Shown piece by piece: positions 45,665 through 55,220 of a stretch of DNA of 64,000 nt; the first letter of the stretch is position 1, and each line of letters opens with the position of its first letter. The DNA lies in assembly GCF_035271705.1 (NCBI RefSeq), contig NZ_DATERI010000094.1:16274-80273 (forward strand), in the 5' to 3' direction. A program made the translations under genes and the position numbers. The notes beneath the pieces are model-generated. The model was not told the origin of the DNA, ran no database searches, and worked only from the letters and a program-made list of their open reading frames with translations. Source of the stretch: Buttiauxella sp035271705. Lineage in GTDB: Bacteria; Pseudomonadota; Gammaproteobacteria; Enterobacterales; Enterobacteriaceae.

Positions 45665-46884
45665 CGACGCATCACCAATGAGGTATTTATTCCGCCAAAG
45701 GCAAAGTTATTGCTCTGGACAAATTCTGTCTCGATTTTGCGCGCTTCACCGATGATGTAATCCAACTCGCCGCACGCCTCGTCGGGCTGAGTCAAATTCA
45801 GCGTTTCGGCAAACCAGCCTTCACGCATCATTTTGATACTCATCCAGGCTTCCAGTGCGCCACATGCACCGAGTGTATGACCCAGATAACTTTTCAGCGA
45901 AGAAATAGGTGTATTAGCGCCAAAAACTGCCGCCGTGGCGTGGCTTTCAGCAATGTCTCCACGGTCAGTTGCCGTTCCATGCGCGTTAATATAGCCAATG
46001 TCGCTGGCCGCAAGCCCTGCCGATCGTAGGCTGCTTTCAATACAAATTTGCATGGTTTCTTTCTGCGGCTGGGTGATATGCGCCGCATCGCAATTGGTAT
46101 GGAACCCGACGATCTCGGCATAGATGGTCGCACCACGCGCCAGAGCATGATCCAAATCTTCCAGGATCAATGTGCCTGCACCTTCGCCAATCACCAGACC
46201 ATCGCGCTGCTTGTCAAAGGGTGCGGGTGTGCTCTTGGGCTGGTCATTACGCTGGCTGGTGGCAAACAGCGTGTCAAACACCGCCGCCTCCGACGGGCAT
46301 AACTCCTCAGCACCGCCGGCAACCATCACTGTTTGGTAGCCATGACGAATGGCTTCCCAGGCATAACCAATCGCCTGACTGCCTGAGGTACACGCACTTG
46401 ATGTTGGGATCACGCGGCCACGCAAACCAAAGAACAGCCCGGCATTCACCGCAGCGGTGTGTGGCATCATCTGCACGTAGGTGGTGCCGGTAATATTGCG
46501 GGTGTGCTTTTCGGTCAGCATAGTGGCAAATTCGCTCACAGGCCCTGTGCTTCCGGTGGATGAACCATAAGCAATGCCTGTTTCACCACTGGTGAGAATC
46601 GGGTCGTCCAGCAAACCGGCCTGCGCTAACGCCAGTTCAGTGGCACGCGTGGCGAGCAATGACACACGTCCCATCGCCCGAATGCGCTTACGCGTATAGT
46701 GTTCGGGGACGGTAAAATTCTCGACCGGTGCACCGAGCATGGTGTTGAGCCCGTTGTAGATTTGCCATTCGGCCATGTGTCGGACCGCGTTTTTACCGGA
46801 CCTCAAACCCGCAGCCACATCCTGCCAGTTATCACCAAATGCTGTCACACCGCCCATTCCCGTTACCACTACCCGGCGAATCAC
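45655..46884 (-). CDS. apeR: ApeR, beta-ketoacyl-ACP synthase
   Basis: A 409-residue FabF-like condensing enzyme with a complete Cys-His-His triad: Cys165 in TSSACTSGSQ, histidine in INAHGTATD and histidine in YLGHTLGACG. In the characterised Xenorhabdus system ApeR starts the chain, and ApeO with ApeC extends it. Overlaps apeQ by four bases. Confidence 0.9.
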   Translation of the reverse strand: MIRRVVVTGMGGVTAFGDNWQDVAAGLRSGKNAVRHMAEWQIYNGLNTMLGAPVENFTVPEHYTRKRIRAMGRVSLLATRATELALAQAGLLDDPILTSGETGIAYGSSTGSTGPVSEFATMLTEKHTRNITGTTYVQMMPHTAAVNAGLFFGLRGRVIPTSSACTSGSQAIGYAWEAIRHGYQTVMVAGGAEELCPSEAAVFDTLFATSQRNDQPKSTPAPFDKQRDGLVIGEGAGTLILEDLDHALARGATIYAEIVGFHTNCDAAHITQPQKETMQICIESSLRSAGLAASDIGYINAHGTATDRGDIAESHATAAVFGANTPISSLKSYLGHTLGACGALEAWMSIKMMREGWFAETLNLTQPDEACGELDYIIGEARKIETEFVQSNNFAFGGINTSLVMRRWR

Positions 46885-47612
46885 AGCATGCCTCCGTTGA
46901 TGGAGATAACCTGGCGTGTGACATAAGCAGCAATGGGCGACATCAAGTAACGTGCAAGCCCTGCCACTTCTTCTGGCTGCCCCATACGCTGGAGTGGAAT
47001 CAGGCGCATTGCTTCGGTGAGCGCCGCCTCTTCCATTTCAATCATTCCGGTATCAATCAGGCCTGGTGCGATGCAATTAACGGTGATTTTGCGTTTCGCC
47101 AACTCAATCGCCAGCGCTTTCGTCGCACCGATGATCCCCGCTTTTGCGGCACTGTAATTAACTTGCCCACGGTTACCCATCAGCCCCGAAACAGAGGAAA
47201 GCGTGATAATTCGTCCGCCTTTGCGCAGGCCAATCATCGGCATAACACAGGGTTGAATCACGTTATAAAAACTGTCGAGATTAGTCCGAATCACACTGTC
47301 CCAATCGTCATCACTCAGTGCAGGAAATGCGCCGTCACGCGTCATACCCGCGTTATTGACGACACCCCAATAGGCGCCGTGGGTTTCGATGTCCGCTTCA
47401 ATGACATTGCGGCACTGGCTACGGTCAGCACTATCAAACTGCATGACACGACCCGTTCCGCCCTGAGCTTTTATCTGCTCAAGCGTGTGTTGTGCGCCTG
47501 CTTCGTCACGATGGTAGTGCACCACCACAGCAAATCCATCGGCTGCCAACCCACAGGCAATTGCCTTGCCGATCCCCTTGCTGGCACCGGTTACTAATAC
47601 CGTCTGTGTCAT
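46881..47612 (-). CDS. apeQ: ApeQ, 3-ketoacyl-ACP reductase
   Basis: A 243-residue FabG-like short-chain dehydrogenase with the NADPH loop GASKGIGKA near residue 8, serine of the catalytic SSVSG near 138 and tyrosine-lysine YSAAK near 151. It reduces the beta-keto group in each polyene extension cycle. Its start is separated from apeP by 225 bases of ERIC and REP-like repeats. Confidence 0.93.
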   Translation of the reverse strand: MTQTVLVTGASKGIGKAIACGLAADGFAVVVHYHRDEAGAQHTLEQIKAQGGTGRVMQFDSADRSQCRNVIEADIETHGAYWGVVNNAGMTRDGAFPALSDDDWDSVIRTNLDSFYNVIQPCVMPMIGLRKGGRIITLSSVSGLMGNRGQVNYSAAKAGIIGATKALAIELAKRKITVNCIAPGLIDTGMIEMEEAALTEAMRLIPLQRMGQPEEVAGLARYLMSPIAAYVTRQVISINGGML

Positions 47613-47631
47613 CTTGCTGCTATCCCATTAA

Positions 47632-47760
47632 AATACCCGTCATACTCCAAGCTGCCTCTTTGTTGCCTGCGCTCACGCGCCCGAATCACTTACTTATGTA
47701 AGCTCATCGGGACTTGCTCTCTTGCCGCCGCGATGCAACTCGAACTATTTTGGGTAATAC
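47632..47760. repeat. ERIC element between apeP and apeQ
   Basis: Full-length ERIC element of about 129 bases, with CGTCATACTCCAAGCTGC, ACTTATGTAAGCTCATCGGG and CAACTCGAACTATTTTGGG. Confidence 0.88.
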
Positions 47761-47777
47761 TCATTATTATAAGTTTC

Positions 47778-47808
47778 GTAGGGTGGATAAGCGTCAGCGT
47801 CATCCACC
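47778..47808. repeat. REP-like unit between apeP and apeQ
   Basis: GTAGGGTGGATAAGCG and on to TCATCCACC is a palindromic unit with arms GGTGGAT and ATCCACC. Same family as at 4399 and 45015. Confidence 0.75.
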
Positions 47809-47837
47809 GTTTTTGCCCAACAGACAAAAACACTCCT

Positions 47838-48296
47838 TTAAAAAAACTTCTCTAATTCATTATTATCAGGCTGATAGGTATTAACCCGCCCGCTCGCCAG
47901 TACGTTGCCGTCCGCGAGAATTTGTCCTTCAAAACTAGCAATTTTTTCATCACGCATCAGTAGCGTGACATGGCAATCCAACTGCAAACCTTGTGCAAAA
48001 TACCCAGCTGGGCAACGTAACCCTCGCCCACCCAGCAACATTCCAACAAGGCTGGCTTCTTCGCCGTTATTCATGGCATGCCAGCCTGACCACACACCCA
48101 CCGTCTGCGCGATAATCTCGATGGCAAACCAGCCAGGCAAATTTCCGTCCGCATTGAGAAACGGCGCCAGCACACCGTGGTGGCTGACTGTAACCCGACA
48201 ATGCGCACTTTCTTGTTCCACCGCCACTACCGATTCCAGCAGGCACATGGGTGCTTCGTGCGGCAAATAGTGGTGTGGGGCAAGAAAATCAGTCAT
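47838..48296 (-). CDS. apeP: ApeP, 3-hydroxyacyl-ACP dehydratase
   Basis: A 152-residue hot-dog-fold protein of the FabA/FabZ type with the LPHEAPMCLLE motif near residue 12. With ApeI it removes water in the polyene cycle to give the conjugated chain. ATG 48296 overlaps the apeO stop by eight bases. Confidence 0.9.
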   Translation of the reverse strand: MTDFLAPHHYLPHEAPMCLLESVVAVEQESAHCRVTVSHHGVLAPFLNADGNLPGWFAIEIIAQTVGVWSGWHAMNNGEEASLVGMLLGGRGLRCPAGYFAQGLQLDCHVTLLMRDEKIASFEGQILADGNVLASGRVNTYQPDNNELEKFF

Positions 48297-49461
48297 GAGA
48301 AACTCCAAAAATCAGGCAGGCATTATTACCGCCAAAAGCAAATGAGTTCGACAGCATTATTGGTTTGGTAAATGGTTGCGGAGCGCTGAGTAAACCACAG
48401 GGTGCAAGCGTCAGGTCTTGATACGCATCAGTGAAATCTTGTGCAGGCAACGGTAGGCCTTTAGATAACAGCAAATAACAGATCACCGCTTCACAGGCAC
48501 CAGCGGCACCCAACGTGTGGCCGGTCAAATGTTTAGTCGAGCTACAAGGAACGCTGTCACCGAACAGTTGGTTCACCACTTTCGCTTCGATTTCGTCATT
48601 AAGACGCGTGGCAGTGCCATGCAGATTAATATAGCCAATGTCTTGTGCGCAGAGTTTGGCCTCACGCAGCGCCATTTCGATTGCGCGAATCGCCCCCACA
48701 CCTTCTGGATGCGGAGCAGACATATGCCAGGCATCGGACGATTCTCCCACACCCAGCAATTGTACTTTTCCCGGCTCTTTCGTCATCAAAATCAGTGCCC
48801 CCGCCTCACCGACGGTTATCCCATTTCGTTCTGCACTAAAGGGTTTGCAACGTACCTTGCTTAACGATTCCAGGCTGTTAAAGCCGTTAATGGGCATGCG
48901 GCTTAGGGTATCTGCCCCACCCACAATCGCGGCATCGACCATTCCAGACTCAATCAGCCGTTTGCCAGTAATAATGGCTCGCGCACTTGACGAACAGGCG
49001 GTAGAAATCGTTAACGCGGGGCCAAAAAGTTGCAAATAATCACTAAGAAAACGCGATGGATCGCCAAGTTCTTGCTGGCCATAGCGATAAGACGCAGGGG
49101 GGTTGCCAGCATGGGTGCCGCTCACCATGCGGTCACCTTCATCAAGCCCGGAGGTACTGGTTCCCAGCACCACCGCCACGCGTTCGTTGCCCAAACGTGC
49201 AATCGCTTCATCTACCTGCGGGCGAATTTGTGCCAGTGCCGCGAGCAACAAACGGTTGTTACGGCTGTTGTATTGCGCCATTTCTGGAGGGATTTCCGGT
49301 AGCTCGCCCGTTACGCGCCCTACCCAACACTCACCCTGCTGCAACCAGCCGTCGCAGTCCTGCACAAGGCCAGGTGCAATGTTGCCCTGCAAATTTTCCG
49401 CGATTTCGTCAAGGTTGTTGCCTAACGCATTGACCATTCCGGCGGCAGAAAAACTCATCAT
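48289..49461 (-). CDS. apeO: ApeO, beta-ketoacyl-ACP synthase
   Basis: A 390-residue condensing enzyme with Cys156 in ISTACSSSA, a histidine in INLHGTATR and another in LTGHTLGAAG. In the known APE type II polyketide systems ApeO pairs with ApeC, which lacks the active cysteine, like a ketosynthase with a chain-length factor. Confidence 0.92.
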   Translation of the reverse strand: MMSFSAAGMVNALGNNLDEIAENLQGNIAPGLVQDCDGWLQQGECWVGRVTGELPEIPPEMAQYNSRNNRLLLAALAQIRPQVDEAIARLGNERVAVVLGTSTSGLDEGDRMVSGTHAGNPPASYRYGQQELGDPSRFLSDYLQLFGPALTISTACSSSARAIITGKRLIESGMVDAAIVGGADTLSRMPINGFNSLESLSKVRCKPFSAERNGITVGEAGALILMTKEPGKVQLLGVGESSDAWHMSAPHPEGVGAIRAIEMALREAKLCAQDIGYINLHGTATRLNDEIEAKVVNQLFGDSVPCSSTKHLTGHTLGAAGACEAVICYLLLSKGLPLPAQDFTDAYQDLTLAPCGLLSAPQPFTKPIMLSNSFAFGGNNACLIFGVSHD

Positions 49462-49463
49462 GA

Positions 49464-50039
49464 TTAACTGTCCAGGTGCTGAATACTGATGACATAACCG
49501 AAGCGATGGTGATGCACACTGACTGGCTGGCGGATTCCGTCACGCGTCAGGTAATGGATGGTTTCGATAAGTTCGCCCTGGTCGTCGCGCAATTCACGAC
49601 GCGAGTCGATATCTTTTAGCGTCCATCCGGCAGGCAGTTGCGGCTGCCAGGCTTTTATCGGCCAATAGCTCAACATAATATCGGCAAGAACCTGGCTGGC
49701 TGGAGGTAATTCTGGCAGCGTCATGGACTGTTCCGTTTTAATGCCCGATTGAGAGTAGGTCAGACGGAATAAACGAATGCCCAACGGTGACAATCCCGCC
49801 AGCATGACTTTTTCCTTATCGGCATTCAGCAGCACCATCAGCGACTGAGTTTTGCCTTTAACCTGGGCACTCAGTAGTTGCTGCTCAGTGATTGACGGCG
49901 AAACCCCAGGAGCCGGTAGTGTCACCAGAGTGCCCGGTTTTAACCAGGCTTGCGGGCGGGTGTTGTCAGGTTTCGGTGTACTGCACGCGCTGAGTAAAAA
50001 TGTGCCAAACAGTAAGAACAGTATCGGTAATTTTTTCAT
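49464..50039 (-). CDS. apeN: ApeN, DUF3261 lipoprotein
   Basis: A 191-residue lipoprotein with signal peptide and lipobox LLSAC (Cys19). It belongs to DUF3261, found in APE clusters, and probably helps move the pigment-lipid to the outer membrane; not biochemically defined. Two bases from apeM and apeO on either side. Confidence 0.85.
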   Translation of the reverse strand: MKKLPILFLLFGTFLLSACSTPKPDNTRPQAWLKPGTLVTLPAPGVSPSITEQQLLSAQVKGKTQSLMVLLNADKEKVMLAGLSPLGIRLFRLTYSQSGIKTEQSMTLPELPPASQVLADIMLSYWPIKAWQPQLPAGWTLKDIDSRRELRDDQGELIETIHYLTRDGIRQPVSVHHHRFGYVISIQHLDS

Positions 50040-50041
50040 GA

Positions 50042-52369
50042 TTATCTCTTTCCCTTTCCTTGGGTGGATGGGGGTAAGGCTAATGGCGCGGTTAAAAATG
50101 CGCAGAAGATCCCGCAGCTCAAGACAATGCCAAAACTTGCGATGGCTTGAGTCTGGCTAAAGACCAGCATGCCTAAGGTGAAAAGTGTGGTCAGCAAGGC
50201 CACGCTGATGGCAAGCAATGACGTCAACGGTGTGCCACGCGGATTACTAAAGAACAGGGTGTAATTAATGCCAATGCCCAGCACCAACACCAACGCTAAT
50301 AACGAAAACAGATTCAGTGCATGGTCGCTAAACGCCAGTGCGGCGAGGCCACCGCCAAGGGATAACAGTGAAGGCACCACATTCAGCAAGCCGCGTTTTA
50401 CCCCTAATCGCAGCACATAACTCAGCGTAATCACCAGCACGGCAGCCGCCAATAGTCCCGCTAATAAGCTACGGAAATGGCTGAACAACTCATTAAACAT
50501 GACTTTTCTGTCCACCCAACTGACTCCCGGCAGTTTTGCCGTAAGCGTCGCCAGTGCTGCGCTATCGTGAACACCGCTCACCGGCACCAGTGCGCCACTT
50601 TTACCGTCCGGCAAAGACAGCCACATCAAGCGCCAGCCACGGCTAATGACACTTTCTTGCCAGAGATCCGGCGTCACCGCCATGGGTTGTAGATTAGGTG
50701 CATTGACGGTAATCCCGCTTTCGGCAAGGCGCTTTTGTAAAATCGGCGCAGCTTCACGCAGCAATCGCAAATCTGCCTGTTGCTGTTCAAGAGAGGCGAG
50801 CGGGATCAATCGATAACTGTCGATAAGCTGATTCTTTTGTGCATTTACCAGAACAGGAGCCAGTTTTTCGAGTCGTTGCAAAGTCTGCTCAGCCGTGTCG
50901 CCGTAAACCACAAACCATTTCTGATCCATCCCCTGCCCGGTCAGCGCAGTAATGGCCTGCTCTTCACGCACCAGATCCTGCGGTAATGCCTGGAAACTGG
51001 CGATATCATCATTGATTTTTAATGAAGTAAGCCCTGCCAGACTGATGAGCAACAGCGTAAGCGGCACACCAAAACGCACCGCTTTATTGTTTTGCCAGGC
51101 ATTCAACCAGCCATTAAGCAACCTGCTGCAAGGCACTGGCCTGACGGGTAAACCGCGTACCGCGAAGGGATACCAGCACACCACCGTCAGGCACGAGGCG
51201 ATTAATCCACTGGCGGCAAACACCGCGAGCTGGCGAATGCCAGGGAATGGCGCGAGGATCATGATCAAATAGGCAATAGCCGTGGTGGCTAACGCCAGCA
51301 GCAAGGTGGGAAGCACTTTGTGTAAACTGGCGACTGGCGTGTTTTGCGTGCCATGTACCATGCGTTCGGTGAGGTAATAGAGCGTGTAATCTGCCGAAAC
51401 ACCCACGATGCTCATGCTCATCACCAACGTCATCAGATGCAGCTCGCCAAAACACAGCAGCGTGATTGCCACTCCTGCCAGCGCCCCGATGGCAACGGAT
51501 GTGGCACATAACAATAATGGCCGCACCGAACGAAACACCAGCAACACCAACAACAACACGCCAATCACCGTCGCAAGCCCCAATGTTGAAACATCGTGCT
51601 TTGCCTGCTGGCTGGCATAATCGCTGTAGAACAAGGTGCCGCGCGACATCACCTGCGCCTGCGGGAAGTGTTGTTTCAGGTTTTGTTGTAACGTCCGCAA
51701 TTGCTCAACTGCCGCACGCCCTTGCTGCATATCAAATGAAGAACCTTTGAGTTCTCCATGCAATAAATACCAGTAACGCCCCTGTTTATCCCGCGCCACC
51801 AGCCAGCCGTTCTGTAACCTCATTTGGCTGGCAGTTTGTTGCAACGCCAGTTGCGAACCGCGTACCAGCATTAAGGGATCGTGGGTTATTTCTTTCCCGC
51901 TGACACCAGAAAACGCTGAATAGAGTTGCGATAAAACCCACTGCGCCTGGGCTTCACCGCCGTTTTGCAAACGACTGCGGGTCTGGTTATCCACCAGGCC
52001 ATTACGGTAATCGAAGTAGAATTTCCCCCACGCGTGCTGGCTCCGGGTATCCATCGGCCCTTGTACATCTTGCAGGAAAGCCTGCTGTTGCAGTTGTGAT
52101 TGCCACCACTGCGCGGCAGCGGTATCCGGCGTGTTACCGGGGCTGACCATCCACATCATCTGCCTGTCGAGACGTTGCAGAAAACCGTTCTCAATTTGCG
52201 GGGGGACTTTGCCCAGACTACTGGCAGGCAGCAACGACAACACGCTGCTGTCGAGCCGTGCCTTGGGTAGCAAGGTTGCGAGCAACACCACAAGCAGGGC
52301 GACTATCGCAAGCCAACCCCACGCCAGGCGACGATGCACGTCAGAAAGCGAAGCGCTGCTGCTCTTCAT
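50042..52369 (-). CDS. apeM: ApeM, MMPL/RND-type exporter
   Basis: A 775-residue inner-membrane protein of the MMPL/RND superfamily. Hydrophobic helices occur near residues 14-35, 260-430, 445-465 and 640-770, with a periplasmic domain after the first and after the middle block; SADYTLYYLTERM is a typical MMPL motif. Probably exports aryl polyene lipids across the inner membrane, working with ApeL and ApeN. Overlaps apeL by 29 bases; a later start cannot be excluded. Confidence 0.88.
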   Translation of the reverse strand: MKSSSASLSDVHRRLAWGWLAIVALLVVLLATLLPKARLDSSVLSLLPASSLGKVPPQIENGFLQRLDRQMMWMVSPGNTPDTAAAQWWQSQLQQQAFLQDVQGPMDTRSQHAWGKFYFDYRNGLVDNQTRSRLQNGGEAQAQWVLSQLYSAFSGVSGKEITHDPLMLVRGSQLALQQTASQMRLQNGWLVARDKQGRYWYLLHGELKGSSFDMQQGRAAVEQLRTLQQNLKQHFPQAQVMSRGTLFYSDYASQQAKHDVSTLGLATVIGVLLLVLLVFRSVRPLLLCATSVAIGALAGVAITLLCFGELHLMTLVMSMSIVGVSADYTLYYLTERMVHGTQNTPVASLHKVLPTLLLALATTAIAYLIMILAPFPGIRQLAVFAASGLIASCLTVVCWYPFAVRGLPVRPVPCSRLLNGWLNAWQNNKAVRFGVPLTLLLISLAGLTSLKINDDIASFQALPQDLVREEQAITALTGQGMDQKWFVVYGDTAEQTLQRLEKLAPVLVNAQKNQLIDSYRLIPLASLEQQQADLRLLREAAPILQKRLAESGITVNAPNLQPMAVTPDLWQESVISRGWRLMWLSLPDGKSGALVPVSGVHDSAALATLTAKLPGVSWVDRKVMFNELFSHFRSLLAGLLAAAVLVITLSYVLRLGVKRGLLNVVPSLLSLGGGLAALAFSDHALNLFSLLALVLVLGIGINYTLFFSNPRGTPLTSLLAISVALLTTLFTLGMLVFSQTQAIASFGIVLSCGIFCAFLTAPLALPPSTQGKGKR

Positions 52370-52946
52370 GAGTGAGTTTTCGTGGATTCGGTCGGTGGTT
52401 ACTAAAGGTGATTTCGGTGTAATCGCCCTGCAAATCGTTCAGTTCGATGCGTTTAAGGTACTTATCGCCCTGCAACGTGATAGTGCTAAACAGCTTATCG
52501 AGCGGCGTGGTCGTCGGCGTTAAGACCAGTTGCCATTGACCTTTGCCCTGGTCGGTAAAGACCGTCGAGAAGTTTTCATCGAGCACTTTGCGGTCAGCCT
52601 GGAATAACGCCCGCAACAAATGGTTGAACTGGAACATTTGTGGGTTGCTATCCGCCGTGATGATTTGCGGTGCCTGGCTGCCCATCACTTGAACCATATG
52701 GCTGTCATCAAGTACCAGCGTCATCGGGAAGGGATGCTGTTGCTGCCACCACAAACCTTTGCTTTTCGCGATAAGCACTTCACCACTGGAATGGAGCGGT
52801 TGCGACATTCCGCTAATTTGCCGCTCTTGTTGGAATTTAGCCCGTACCACAGGCTGTGACGCAAAAATGCGTTGCACGTCATCGAGTGTGATTGCGCTCG
52901 CCGTAAAGCTGATAAACAGCAAGCCCATCAAAATAATCTTATTCAT
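52341..52946 (-). CDS. apeL: ApeL, LolA-like periplasmic carrier
   Basis: A 201-residue protein with a signal peptide (MNKIILMGLLFISFTASA) and the LolA-type fold: KGLWWQQQHPFP and ILITADSNPQ-like segments. LolA carries lipoproteins through the periplasm; this version probably carries the pigment-lipid. Its start overlaps the apeK end by eight bases. Confidence 0.88.
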   Translation of the reverse strand: MNKIILMGLLFISFTASAITLDDVQRIFASQPVVRAKFQQERQISGMSQPLHSSGEVLIAKSKGLWWQQQHPFPMTLVLDDSHMVQVMGSQAPQIITADSNPQMFQFNHLLRALFQADRKVLDENFSTVFTDQGKGQWQLVLTPTTTPLDKLFSTITLQGDKYLKRIELNDLQGDYTEITFSNHRPNPRKLTHEEQQRFAF

Positions 52947-53364
52947 GACTCAAGCCCATGCGTGCAAAAAGTATTGGAGGGGAGACAAAACACAGTTCTC
53001 CACTTGTTGCCGAAACAGCAACCTGAATGGTGTAACCCGTAGTGGTGCGTTTGCCACTTTGCGCATCGATAATTTCATAGCCGATTTTCAGGCGGTTTTC
53101 GTACTCCAGTACCGTGGCTCGTACCAGAATCTGCTGTTCAAATTTTACCACGTCACGGTACTTCACTCGGGTGTCGACTATGGGCCAAACGTAACCGGAC
53201 GCTTGCATCGCCCGATAGCCATAATCAAATTGGCCGAGCAACGCCTCACGCGCCACTTCGAAGTAACGGAAATAGTTACCGTGCCACACCACACCCATCG
53301 CATCGACATCATGGAAGGGGACTTTGATGCTGATCTCCACGGAAAAACGTGGGTTATTTAACAT
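52939..53364 (-). CDS. apeK: ApeK, hot-dog thioesterase
   Basis: A 141-residue 4-hydroxybenzoyl-CoA-type thioesterase with the active-site segment FHDVDAMGVVWHGNYFRYFE near residue 14. It could release or proofread polyene chains on the carriers. ATG 53364 is chosen; a longer frame would extend into the ERIC element. Separated from apeJ by that element. Confidence 0.9.
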   Translation of the reverse strand: MLNNPRFSVEISIKVPFHDVDAMGVVWHGNYFRYFEVAREALLGQFDYGYRAMQASGYVWPIVDTRVKYRDVVKFEQQILVRATVLEYENRLKIGYEIIDAQSGKRTTTGYTIQVAVSATSGELCFVSPPILFARMGLSHE

Positions 53365-53384
53365 CCGAACTCCTTTCCTGGTGG

Positions 53385-53511
53385 TATACCCGTCATACTT
53401 CTCGCTTCCTCTTTGTTGGCTGCGTGTTCTCACCCTGGTCACTGACTCATTGTAAGCTTCCAGGGACTCGGACTCTTGCCGCCGCGATGCTGCGCGAATT
53501 ATTTAGGGTCT
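53385..53511. repeat. ERIC element between apeJ and apeK
   Basis: Full-length ERIC element of about 127 bases (CCCGTCATACTTCTCGC, ATTGTAAGCTTCCAGGGAC, GCGAATTATTTAGGGTC). Read on the minus strand, its left end gives the final codons and TAA stop of apeJ (53499-53501). Confidence 0.9.
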
Positions 53512-55220
53512 AGTTGCCAGAAATCATAAAAATTAAACCAATCGAGCGGCGAACGCAGCGCGTAAACTTCCAGACGCTGCGCGTATTGATCAATGACTTC
53601 TTGTAGCGCCTGTTGCCTTGTGGCGCGCGGTAGCAGCAGCGGGTCAGCAAAATTTTCTGCATGAATGCGCAGTTTTCCCTGCTCACGTAGCACCATCATA
53701 AGAATGACTGGGCATCGTAATGCGGCAGCCAGGATAAACGGGCCTTGTGGGAACGGGGCCGGGCTGCCCATAAACGAACTCCAGCAGACGCGCCTTTCCC
53801 CGCTGCGCTGGGCATTTACCGCAATCCGGTCGCCGACAATGGCCACCCATTCACCCGCATCCAGCTTGTCTTGTAATAGCATCGCCGTCTGCGGCCCAAT
53901 ATGGCTCACGGGGATCAAATTCACTGCCGCTTGCGGGGCAATCTCTTCGATAATCTGGCGAAAACGTTGGGCGTTGTCGGTAAACACCAGAGCATTAATA
54001 ATAAGCCCGGCTTCAACCTGCGCCAGTGCGCGGCTAGCTTCAATGTCACCGAGATGAGCGGCAAGGATGAGCTTCCCCTGCCCGGCCTGCGGCTGTAAAA
54101 CTTCGCGGCTGCCGGGTGCGAATTCAATGTCGCGTCCCCAGATAATATCACCCCGCCAGGCCGCGATTTTATTGAGCATCGCATCACCAAAACGGAAGAA
54201 ATGGCGATAGCTGTTTAGCCCTTCCGGCAAGGTTATTTGCAGGCGTTCTGCCTGCTGCCTGACGCGTTCTAGCCATTGTTGAGATGCTTTGCGTTGCGAG
54301 CTTCCAGTCAACCACATCCACGCCACCACCGGATAGAGCAAGGCATTGAATGCACGGCGCCCTAAACGCTGGTAAATGTTGAGCATCAAGCGCATTCCCG
54401 CCAACCCTTTGCGCTCGGGGATTTGCGCCCAATGGGTGCTTTGGCGACCTCGCGTGAGGAGTGCTGGAATGCGCGGCAACATGCCAAAAAACAGTTTGGT
54501 GTGCATCCAGGAGATGCGCAGGTTGTCGTGGAGCGCATCAAAATGCGAGACGCCACCTTGTGGATAAATCACGCGGGTGCGCAAAAACCGGCTGTCGGTT
54601 CCTGCCCAATACAATCTCACCATGATTTCGGTATCGAAATCCATCCGCTTACCGGGACGATATTGAGCGAGAGTCCCAAGGGTTGCCGCTAGCGGATAGA
54701 CACGGAAGCCGCACATGCTGTCTTTCAGTGACAACGAAAGCGTTTCAATCCACACCCAAACGTGGGTGACATAACGCCCGTAAAGGCGCGATTTAGGTAC
54801 GGATTCGTCGTACTCCGGCATGCCGGAAATCAGGCATTCTGGATGTGCTTGCGCTTGTGCTAAAAAACGCGGCACATCTTCGATGCAGTGCTGCCCGTCG
54901 GCATCCAGCTGTATTGCGTGGCTAAAGCCCGCCTGCGCCGCGGCTTTAAGCCCGGTAATCACCGCCTCACCCTTTCCCTGGTTGGTTTCCAGTTGGATAA
55001 GCGTGACATCGGTTAATTGTGTCAGTTGCTGTTTGGTGACGGGGTCACTGCCGTCATCAACAATAATGCACGGCAGACCAAATGGTTGCAGGCGTGCCAG
55101 CACCGCCGACATCGTCGCGCCATGGTTATAGCAAGGGATCACGACACAAGGGTGAAAAACCGTGGCCGTTACAGGCAACGCCTTAGCAGTGACAGACCAC
55201 GCCTTAGCAGTTACTGACAT
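53499..55220 (-). CDS. apeJ: ApeJ, glycosyltransferase-acyltransferase fusion
   Basis: A 573-residue two-domain protein. Residues about 20-250 are a family 2 glycosyltransferase (VVIPCYNHGATMSAVL, VDDGSD, QLDADGQH). Residues about 290-570 resemble LpxL-type lipid acyltransferases, with AAHLGDIEASRAL carrying the H-x4-D catalytic pattern. It may add a sugar and an acyl chain while anchoring the pigment to a lipid. It overlaps apeI by ten bases and its stop lies in an ERIC element. Confidence 0.9.
   Translation of the reverse strand: MSVTAKAWSVTAKALPVTATVFHPCVVIPCYNHGATMSAVLARLQPFGLPCIIVDDGSDPVTKQQLTQLTDVTLIQLETNQGKGEAVITGLKAAAQAGFSHAIQLDADGQHCIEDVPRFLAQAQAHPECLISGMPEYDESVPKSRLYGRYVTHVWVWIETLSLSLKDSMCGFRVYPLAATLGTLAQYRPGKRMDFDTEIMVRLYWAGTDSRFLRTRVIYPQGGVSHFDALHDNLRISWMHTKLFFGMLPRIPALLTRGRQSTHWAQIPERKGLAGMRLMLNIYQRLGRRAFNALLYPVVAWMWLTGSSQRKASQQWLERVRQQAERLQITLPEGLNSYRHFFRFGDAMLNKIAAWRGDIIWGRDIEFAPGSREVLQPQAGQGKLILAAHLGDIEASRALAQVEAGLIINALVFTDNAQRFRQIIEEIAPQAAVNLIPVSHIGPQTAMLLQDKLDAGEWVAIVGDRIAVNAQRSGERRVCWSSFMGSPAPFPQGPFILAAALRCPVILMMVLREQGKLRIHAENFADPLLLPRATRQQALQEVIDQYAQRLEVYALRSPLDWFNFYDFWQLDPK

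Noticed and set aside
46839..47597. A 252-codon open frame opposite to apeQ
   Set aside because: Shadow frame; apeQ has full catalytic motifs on the other strand.
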